Source: an uncultured Opitutia bacterium
GTDB taxonomy: Bacteria > Verrucomicrobiota > Verrucomicrobiia > Opitutales > UBA953
Assembly (NCBI GenBank): GCA_903840235.1
Contig: CAIMFE010000219.1
Coordinates: forward strand, 1-14,149
Direction of reading: 5' to 3'
Length of the DNA: 14,149 nt
The notes beneath the pieces were generated by a model that was given only the letters and a program-made list of their open reading frames with translations, made no database searches and was not told the DNA's origin. Position numbers and translations under genes: made by a program. This document shows positions 9,301-14,149 of the stretch, in pieces; positions within the stretch are counted from its first letter, which is position 1, and each line of letters opens with the position of its first letter.

Positions 9301-9626
9301 TCCAGTGTACCAAACGATAGTCGATTCATTGAAATCAATGTTTCGCGTAGTAAATTTAGGTATTGTTTGGCATTCCATGGCTCGGATAGTTTTAACCTTT
9401 TGCTGAGTTCGTTAGCTTCATCTTCATTGTTTGCAGCCAAGGCTAATTTAGAAAATGTTTTGGTAATAAACTCTGCAGCAGCTGCACGTGTGAAGGTTAA
9501 TGCAACGATTTCTTCTGGTTTTGCACTGTTAACAAGTAGTTTTATAATACGGTCAGAAAGTCTGAAAGTTTTACCTGAGCCGGCTGCAGCAAGTATCACT
9601 TCATTTTTCACAGGAAAGTTTTTCAT
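6321..9626 (-). CDS. addA: AddA-type SF1 helicase-nuclease (RecB-like)
   Basis: This is the helicase-nuclease subunit of an AddAB-type complex that unwinds and resects double-strand DNA ends for RecA-dependent repair. It has 1101 residues, slightly shorter than Bacillus AddA (about 1230). UvrD-family motifs run in order: Walker A AAAGSGKT (13-20), motif Ia LTFTRAAAAEF (43-53), motif II DEFQDT (381-386), motif III GDLKQSLYGWRGG (416-428), motif V TIHRSKGLEY (735-744) and motif VI YVGMTRATKRL (819-829). After a Lys-rich linker (about 915-945) comes a PD-(D/E)XK nuclease domain: GTLVH (His953), Asp1028 in IDAVFDR, DYKT (Asp1046, Lys1048), then QMNQY (Gln1065, Tyr1069). All expected catalytic residues are present. 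It overlaps addB by 4 bp (ATGA) and has an AGGAG ribosome binding site inside the end of addB. The 3' part is AT-rich. The short gap downstream shows no terminator. Confidence 0.93.
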   Translation of the reverse strand: MKNFPVKNEVILAAAGSGKTFRLSDRIIKLLVNSAKPEEIVALTFTRAAAAEFITKTFSKLALAANNEDEANELSKRLKLSEPWNAKQYLNLLRETLISMNRLSFGTLDSFFSKLVSNNAAEVGLDGGELKNLSEVEQNSIRGKIISQMLAELQLSQLCGDIRHINEGKVSATPLKVLDEQIKELHDLLTLTPEAELWGQPETIWGKLPLKLTIPLESEVESAIKIIYAWIEANSTAHATFLKSLKANSEIIAENKTWTSDFSKALKWFRNNLNGVLDASENISFETTFANSPKIILLDLNTCKSIRILNRKGYGLGIQIKLDLTQSIYKLLTIYEEKYNHTVRQQGNLTFSDNVTLLLKSETKANIDYRLDCSIKHWLFDEFQDTSTRQWKVLRNNLDEVANNSSDEPRTSFFVGDLKQSLYGWRGGNPEILRAVNNNSTFNDKSEKSSEEDSIEYTTRRCSAPIVELVNAFLDKDRLIEFGQYFSSGAAQKWAESFRQHVSIAKDKEYGEAMWVRLKDELTLPNNTENGDDSGSDAEDTGTIIKQAQWIGEHLRHTGLVENRLLKQGVTCAVLVSSNDVAAKTTETLRKIGIEAADEANAIVSMDNPFTAGLVALITNTVHPSDRFNEGLAKMSPTADKYINSCGNLENARLRCATQFIQGGAEALVQDFLRFADLEGADNSHAFLRKRAQQVITLAVNFDQNGIRNLGAFSSHLQESSLRDTADPRAVQVLTIHRSKGLEYTAVYLPGMNSRIHKHTIAAERETNPLISNNTETFSPNWILSRPNKVCSERDSDILNQALETERANVAYENLCKIYVGMTRATKRLVIISNELSKTSREKLPTEEKFGKYDFACLLESVLGQNSKSPIKYNLAGVNKAEIVWSSGSAEWIDRINPPIVEPAITLKRDPSKLIPVSRVQKNQPSKIAKVSKNKKQPKSDEARGKEFGTLVHNLFQNLEWDTKTFIANINKKIIGSPENSYLTQAVRIIEQCLKSADIVKLLEDNSQKKILWKEKQAVIMNEGKMIDAVFDRVHIIPGKEATIIDYKTNFDFSDDELEIEYKEQMNQYRISISELSGIPIDKIKCVLINVREASSRYVKF

Positions 9627-12517
9627 TTTAGTATTTCTCCTAATTGATTTATTTTCATGTAACTTTCGATTGGCCTTCCTTTAAGCGTTTTTAGTATTGG
9701 ATATTCGCTTTCATTTAAAATGGATTGGAAGGCTTCGGGTGTGCCTTCGCTGATTTTTTCGCAAACACGCTTAATAGTTTCTAGTGCTACCTTATCACAA
9801 TTATTTTCTGTATACTTTTCCCAAATTTTTATTACCGGAATATTATTCTCAGGTAGACAAATATAGCCTACTTCAACCCTTGACATCGCGTTCCCATTTT
9901 TTTTCAGATTAGTAGACACACATAAATGGTAAACGGGTAGCTGAAGATCTATCCATCGCTTAACTTCTATTTTACCTTTTTTATTTATTATTTCAGACTT
10001 AAATAGATCATTATCATCTGCGGTTTCTAGATGTTTTTTGACTGTGTCTTCTGCTTCTTTAAATGTTTTATAATCGTAAACACGGTAGCGAATACCGTCG
10101 TTATGGACATCTAGTCGATCGTATGTACCAGTAATCTCTACACCAAAAAAATCTTTTTTATCCAATTTAGGTAGCGGCGTTTCCACACTATGAATTAACC
10201 AACCTTCTTTAAATAGCTCGAGTTGTTTTGGGGCAAATGCGAGTAGGCGAGTTTTAGCAGATTCCAATTGAACAGTAATGCTACTCGTAGGATTTTCTCC
10301 AAAAGTATCTCTTACATGCTGATCGAAGCATCGATTCAGAGCTTCCGTGATTTCATTTAGGTCGCCTGTTGTTTTGTTGATATATTCTTGGCCAAAAAGT
10401 TTTAGTGCACCATGGATTAAGGTCCCGAAGCCGCTGTTATTTAATTCTATTTGGCCATACTCGACTGCATTAAGTTTTAGTGCGCGTTTTAGCCAATATT
10501 CTGCAGAGTTGCCTAGAAAGTCTTTAAAGGCTGTCGCAGAAATACTGCGTTTGGCCTTTTCAGCTGATTCTGAGTCAGCTAGCGGAATCAATTTATGCTC
10601 TTCGGGTATTTCCCAGTAGGGTTGTGCTTCCTGATTTGGTGTATCGGTGAAAAGATGCTGAACTCTTGTACAGAGCTGCTCGTCTGGTCCTAGGAATAAT
10701 AGTCGTGAGGGCCTTAATGGTTCTCCCTCAGTGTCCTGCTGCGGTACAATAATATCTAAAAGGCCGCTTTCTTGACGCTGTCGCCAGAGTTGTTCGAACG
10801 TATAAGCTGCCGCCGCAAATTTCTCTTCGTTTGTAGGCAATCCAACCATTTCGCAAAGTTTGGCTGGAAGGAATGGGTGAGCATGTCTACTTTTAGGAAT
10901 TAAGTGATCGTTAAGCCCAAAAATAATGAGATGTGGAACTGGCTCCCAAGGTGCCTCAATCCAGCCAGGTAAATTGACAGCTTCCTTTGCATCGTTGCGA
11001 CGAAAACGTTGAGCGGCAGTGGTATCGAGTGTTAGTCCCATTAAGTCCTGATGACTAAGATCTGATCTGCTACTGAAGGACGCGTTAACTTGAGTAGCTT
11101 GTTTAAATAATGATTCGATTACCTCGAGTGTAAATGCGTCATCTAGATTATCCTCATCTAAGTTTTTTTTGTCTATCAATCCATCAACTATGTCTGTTAG
11201 AGAGGATTGCCAATCAAGAGAAAGATGATGATCCCTCCAAAAAACAACACTTTTAAGAGTGTCACAAATAATAGTTAATTTCTCTTCTTCTGTATTATTA
11301 ATTCTCTGAATTTCAGAACAAGTATCGCTGAGTAATCCCCGGAAGAAGTACTGGTCTGCCCAATCTACTGTTTTATTTATATAAGTGAATTTTTTCGGTG
11401 AAGCGTCTTTAAAGATCAGCTGTAAAATAGAAGGTATTAATACTGCTTCCTTGGTGATTGCTAAATCTGGCTCATCTTTTCCCAGGAGTTTAATGAGTAC
11501 AGATAATGTTTGGTGGAGTGGGTGGGAGGAATGTGCAAAACCTAATGGGTTGATGGCTTCACCCCCCAAACTGTGAATCAAAGCAGTAATTTTAGGCGCA
11601 TCAGTTTCTCGATCACACGCACAAACCGCGTGAACGCAGTCCTGTGGTTTAGCGGCTCCTAATAGTTGACGCAATTTACCAGTACTATCGTTAGGACTTC
11701 CTACTACATGTACGTTATTTTTAAAGTCTTTCCATTCAGACTTTCTTTCGCGCCAAATTTCTGGATTGGGTCGACCCCATGAATCAAAATTTGCCGATTC
11801 GTTTTTGTCTGCACCGATTAATACGTGAACTTGATAACTTGGTTCAATTCGTTTAAGTGCTGTTAGGAAAAGTGGTTGTGGTTCACTGATTGAAGCTAAC
11901 CAAATGTGTGTAACGCCTTCAGGTTTTCCGGTACCATTTGCTAATTCAACGCGTAAGTCATTATGATCTTTTAATCCTAGGTGTTTTAATAACTCGCGAT
12001 AACGCTCTTCTAGTTTTGCTAAATCAGACCAGCGTTGAGCCTCAGGATTTTTAGGATTTCTAGCAACTCCGGCAAAGTCATTGATAGTTGCTGACCCCCC
12101 AAGTTCGTCACGTAGCTCACAAAGTATCTTTGCAAAACGTTTTGCATGATTGAAATCAAAACGCCCACCTTCTGAGACGGGAAACAGGTCTCGTAGCTCG
12201 CTACGGTCGGTTTTTTCTAAAACTTCAATCCATGTTAAAAGTGCATCGGTAGGGGTAGCCGTTACCGTATTGGTCTCACCCCAGTTTAAAAAACTTTCAG
12301 GGGTTTCGATTTTGGGAAGTAGTACCCCATGTGGAGATTGAATGGCCAACTGCTCACGAATGAGTCGACCGGCAAACTGGGACGGCACAATCACTCGATG
12401 AGAACTTAAATCAATGGCCTTCATGCCTTCGACCGGTTTGCCCACTGCCAAAATGGCTTTAGCCGTCAATTCAGCTAAACTTCCATTCCAACCAATAAAG
12501 TGACGTTCAATAGACAT
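9623..12517 (-). CDS. addB: AddB-type nuclease subunit (PD-(D/E)XK), helicase-inactive
   Basis: This is the partner subunit of AddA in the helicase-nuclease complex. It has 964 residues and ends in a RecB-like nuclease: FGTLIH (His702), TYDRLDV (Asp800, Asp803), DYKT (Asp815, Lys817) and DLQLPVY (Gln859, Tyr863). These residues look intact, so both subunits should cut. The middle has the AddB-type pattern LIIFGLNDHLIP (530-541), preceded by the GWIEAPW segment. The N-terminal GWNGSLAE (9-16) sits where other AddB proteins have a Walker A, but it lacks the GK[ST] residues, so ATP binding is unlikely. The segment ISATAFKDFLGNSAEYWLKR (659-678) corresponds to the family's region that normally carries a [4Fe-4S] cysteine. 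Here Asn670 takes that place, and no C-x2-C-x5-C cluster follows near the C-terminus, so no iron-sulfur cluster is expected. It leads the addB-addA operon. Confidence 0.88.
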   Translation of the reverse strand: MSIERHFIGWNGSLAELTAKAILAVGKPVEGMKAIDLSSHRVIVPSQFAGRLIREQLAIQSPHGVLLPKIETPESFLNWGETNTVTATPTDALLTWIEVLEKTDRSELRDLFPVSEGGRFDFNHAKRFAKILCELRDELGGSATINDFAGVARNPKNPEAQRWSDLAKLEERYRELLKHLGLKDHNDLRVELANGTGKPEGVTHIWLASISEPQPLFLTALKRIEPSYQVHVLIGADKNESANFDSWGRPNPEIWRERKSEWKDFKNNVHVVGSPNDSTGKLRQLLGAAKPQDCVHAVCACDRETDAPKITALIHSLGGEAINPLGFAHSSHPLHQTLSVLIKLLGKDEPDLAITKEAVLIPSILQLIFKDASPKKFTYINKTVDWADQYFFRGLLSDTCSEIQRINNTEEEKLTIICDTLKSVVFWRDHHLSLDWQSSLTDIVDGLIDKKNLDEDNLDDAFTLEVIESLFKQATQVNASFSSRSDLSHQDLMGLTLDTTAAQRFRRNDAKEAVNLPGWIEAPWEPVPHLIIFGLNDHLIPKSRHAHPFLPAKLCEMVGLPTNEEKFAAAAYTFEQLWRQRQESGLLDIIVPQQDTEGEPLRPSRLLFLGPDEQLCTRVQHLFTDTPNQEAQPYWEIPEEHKLIPLADSESAEKAKRSISATAFKDFLGNSAEYWLKRALKLNAVEYGQIELNNSGFGTLIHGALKLFGQEYINKTTGDLNEITEALNRCFDQHVRDTFGENPTSSITVQLESAKTRLLAFAPKQLELFKEGWLIHSVETPLPKLDKKDFFGVEITGTYDRLDVHNDGIRYRVYDYKTFKEAEDTVKKHLETADDNDLFKSEIINKKGKIEVKRWIDLQLPVYHLCVSTNLKKNGNAMSRVEVGYICLPENNIPVIKIWEKYTENNCDKVALETIKRVCEKISEGTPEAFQSILNESEYPILKTLKGRPIESYMKINQLGEILK
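9637..9641 (-). promoter_or_regulatory. Shine-Dalgarno site of addA inside addB
   Basis: AGGAG on the minus strand lies 10 bases before the addA ATG at 9626, within the last codons of addB. The addB stop TGA overlaps the addA ATG as ATGA, so this site fixes the addA start and points to translational coupling. It is the only strong Shine-Dalgarno sequence I find at a gene start in this window. Confidence 0.8.
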
Positions 12518-12535
12518 TCAATATAAGGGGACGAT

Positions 12536-12564
12536 TTGATAGCCGAGGTCCTATGGGTACGCAA
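12536..12564 (-). promoter_or_regulatory. weak candidate promoter of addB-addA
   Basis: On the minus strand TTGCGT (12564-12559), a 17-base spacer and TATCAA (12541-12536) give only 3 of 6 and 4 of 6 matches to the sigma70 boxes. The position fits, leaving about a 12-base leader before the addB ATG at 12517, in the 91-bp gap after the GYF_2 gene. No Shine-Dalgarno sequence is present in that gap near the ATG. Confidence 0.2.
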
Positions 12565-12608
12565 GTTCGGCGAAGAATAATTTCTAACTTAATTTATAAC
12601 ACTCAGCC

Positions 12609-13022
12609 CTACGCGTCGCTGTCGTAGTCGCCGTTGTCCCGATCGTCTTGGGCGATGTCTTCCAGCCGCTCGTTCAATTCTTCATCGTCTTCCTCTAATT
12701 CCATCGGACCAGGGCGTGGACTCCAAAAGCCGCCCTCGTCTCCGCCATCCCCGCCGCCGGTCGATCCGGACGTAAGCCAGCCGGCAAATAGGCCAAAAGT
12801 GAGTAAATTCAGTAAGCCATAGCCAGAGGACTTGGTTTCAACGATATCCGGCTTCCTCAGTAGCTCACTCAGGGGCTTCCAGTCGTTCATTCCTTCCGTC
12901 CAATAGTAATCGCTGCTCTGAAGGACCCCTTGCTCGATGCGCCAAGGTATTTCTTTGGCCTCAAACTCCCCAATGACCTTTCCGCCACGTGCTACTTTTA
13001 TCGCCATGTCTTCATCATGCAT
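12609..13022 (-). CDS. GYF_2 (DUF4339) domain protein with glycine-rich middle and acidic tail
   Basis: This is a 137-residue protein of unknown role. Residues about 7-55 match the GYF_2 pattern: a short strand, KVIGEF, a helix with IEQGVLQ, then YYWTEGMNDWKPLSEL, whose final W-x-P-L is typical. This domain is commonly thought to bind peptides, and many bacterial examples sit next to membrane segments. Here residues about 67-84 (GYGLLNLLTFGLFAGWLT) are hydrophobic but short and marginal as a membrane span. A Gly/Asp-rich stretch and PRPGP follow (86-106), then a strongly acidic tail (108-137, mostly Glu and Asp). The ATG five codons downstream (13007) is an equally possible start, and neither has a clear ribosome binding site. 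It is divergent from the NERD helicase and 91 bp ahead of addB on the same strand, so it could be co-transcribed with addBA. Confidence 0.78.
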   Translation of the reverse strand: MHDEDMAIKVARGGKVIGEFEAKEIPWRIEQGVLQSSDYYWTEGMNDWKPLSELLRKPDIVETKSSGYGLLNLLTFGLFAGWLTSGSTGGGDGGDEGGFWSPRPGPMELEEDDEELNERLEDIAQDDRDNGDYDSDA

Positions 13023-13186
13023 GCCGACATTCGAAATGCAAATTATTGTAGAAATTTTTGTATAATATTATTCACAACAAGCGCCTAGCTAAACCGCCCA
13101 GCGGCAAGTCGTTATTTTTGACAATCTTGTAACGGCTAGTGGTCGGGCTTGCCAGCGGGTAGGGCGAGTGACATAAGAGATGCGAT
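13023..13186. promoter_or_regulatory. divergent intergenic region with AT-rich promoter core
   Basis: This 164-bp gap separates two genes reading away from each other, so it must hold two promoters unless they are elsewhere. A perfect plus-strand TATAAT lies at 13061-13066, but no good -35 sits 16-18 bases before it. It would give a leader of about 115 bases for the NERD helicase gene. On the minus strand TACAAT (13050-13045) is a fair -10 for the GYF_2 gene, also without a convincing -35. A perfect TTGACA at 13118-13123 has no matching -10. The right part (13080-13165) is GC-richer, with CCAGCGG present twice. Confidence 0.4.
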
Positions 13187-14149
13187 ATGGCACGATGCAT
13201 TCCGGAACGATTGCACACCGCACAGTACGAGAAATCGGAAAGCGATATCTTGGAGCGTTTGCGTTTCGAACTTCCCGATGAGTACATCGTCATCCCGTGT
13301 TTAGAAATTCCACGTCAAAATGGTGTATTCGATTCCGAAGCTGATTTCGTGATACTCCACCCGCGCGGTCGCTTAGTGCTCGAAGTCAAAGGCGGTCAAA
13401 TCGTCTGCGAAAGCGGCAAATGGATGCGTGAGCGCGGATCACGCTATGAAAAAATGACCCCACCATTCTATCAGTCTCGCGACAACTCTTACGAAATCCG
13501 AGATTACCTTACCAAAATTTTTGGAAAAGAATCGCCCGAAGGTGGTATGGTCTTTGATCAGGCGGTTGTTTTCCCTGATGTAGATTTTAATGTCGAAACC
13601 ATCGAAGTCGCGCTGGGTCGCATTGTCGATCGGAAGGAATTAGCTCAATCAGACTTTGCTGAAATTTGTGAACGATTGTTGGATGATGCCGCTGAACGTT
13701 ATCTCAAAAGATTTCCCGAAAAGAAATTACCGGAGCCTCTGACTTCCGAGCAACTCGTTGCCGTCGCCCAAAAGTTGCGTCCCGATTTCCGTCTCACGGC
13801 AAATCTCACGGCCGATGAAATGGACATTGAGTTGATCCGTCTTTCCGCATCGCAATTACACGCCCTCGACATGGTCACGGAGAATAAACGTCTTCGTGTC
13901 ACGGGCGGCCCAGGCTCAGGTAAAACTTTATTGGCGATGGAAATGTGTCGTCGCGAATTACAAAAGTCGCCGCAGCTAAAAATAGGTTTAATCTGTTTCA
14001 ACCGTTACCTCGGAGGTTTTCTTTATGACGTCGTCCAGCGCGAGAGTCTCACTACTATAACCGCGGGTTCATTCTATACTTTTTGCGACACTCTGATTGG
14101 TTCACCCGGTGATCAGCGTGAAACGAATCCCGAATATTACGCCCAACGC
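13187..14149 (+). CDS. NERD nuclease-related domain / SF1 helicase fusion (runs off right edge)
   Basis: An open frame runs for 321 codons with no stop before the window ends. Residues about 14-115 form a NERD domain: ESDILERL (18-25), then FDSEADFVILHP (48-59), then RLVLEVKGGQI (62-72). Glu51, Asp53, Glu66 and Lys68 resemble a PD-(D/E)XK nuclease core. QSRDNSYEIRDYL (96-108) is the conserved helix found in NERD proteins. A UvrD-like helicase core begins near residue 219 with a Q-motif-like LSASQLHALDM, then Walker A GGPGSGKT (240-247). ICFNRYLGGFLYD (269-281) is in the motif Ia position and TAGSFYTFC (292-300) in the Ib position. The remaining helicase motifs must lie beyond the edge. ATG 13187 is the only plausible start, because an in-frame TGA is at 13169-13171. 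Upstream AAGAGA is a weak ribosome binding site. The likely role is DNA processing or repair; a defence role is possible but not shown. Confidence 0.88.
   Translation, partial: MARCIPERLHTAQYEKSESDILERLRFELPDEYIVIPCLEIPRQNGVFDSEADFVILHPRGRLVLEVKGGQIVCESGKWMRERGSRYEKMTPPFYQSRDNSYEIRDYLTKIFGKESPEGGMVFDQAVVFPDVDFNVETIEVALGRIVDRKELAQSDFAEICERLLDDAAERYLKRFPEKKLPEPLTSEQLVAVAQKLRPDFRLTANLTADEMDIELIRLSASQLHALDMVTENKRLRVTGGPGSGKTLLAMEMCRRELQKSPQLKIGLICFNRYLGGFLYDVVQRESLTTITAGSFYTFCDTLIGSPGDQRETNPEYYAQR

Noticed and set aside
13118..13146. Perfect TTGACA as the -35 of the NERD helicase promoter
   Set aside because: The sequence 16-18 bases downstream (TGGTCG/GGTCGG/GTCGGG) bears no resemblance to a -10 box.
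13072..13293. 73-codon minus-strand open frame in the divergent gap
   Set aside because: It overlaps the first codons of the NERD helicase on the opposite strand, and its product looks like noise.
1..14149. tRNA, rRNA, CRISPR, transposase or phage genes
   Set aside because: I scanned for tRNA-like arms, regularly spaced repeats and mobile-element proteins and saw none.

Overview
The window reads like part of a bacterial chromosome, most likely from the PVC group and probably Verrucomicrobiota (Opitutae-like). That placement is an inference. It rests on a secreted sialate O-acetylesterase with a long charged insert, a small secreted beta-rich companion, a GYF_2 (DUF4339) protein, and an AddAB pair whose AddB lacks the iron-sulfur cysteines. 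No rRNA, tRNA, CRISPR array or insertion sequence is visible. The longest gap between genes is about 165 bp.

Layout: everything up to about 13020 is on the minus strand, so the genes are described here from right to left in their direction of transcription. A small GYF_2-domain protein (12609-13022) precedes addB (9623-12517) and addA (6321-9626). The addB and addA genes overlap by 4 bp and form a translationally coupled pair encoding an AddAB-type helicase-nuclease for double-strand-break processing. Next come a secreted SGNH-type sialate O-acetylesterase (4673-6262) and, 39 bp later, a secreted 237-residue beta-sandwich-like protein (3920-4633). These two probably work outside the cytoplasm on acetylated glycans. 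A 178-residue protein I do not recognise follows (3260-3796), then alanyl-tRNA synthetase (467-3157) and the first 125 codons of NAD kinase (1-377), cut by the left edge.

On the plus strand, divergent from the GYF_2 gene, is an open-ended reading frame (13187 to the right edge). It encodes a NERD nuclease-related domain joined to an SF1 (UvrD-like) helicase core. With addAB next to it, the right half is a small DNA-end-processing neighbourhood. Whether the GYF_2 protein and the NERD helicase are functional partners is only a contextual guess.

Translation and transcription signals: the only clear Shine-Dalgarno sequence is ahead of the coupled addA gene. The other starts lack one, and the 178-residue gene has a promoter-like -35/-10 pair placed so that its transcript could be leaderless. 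I see no convincing intrinsic terminators. I do not see a clear-cut novel multi-gene system. The best leads are the NERD-helicase/GYF_2 divergent pair, the secreted esterase companion, and the orphan 178-residue protein.
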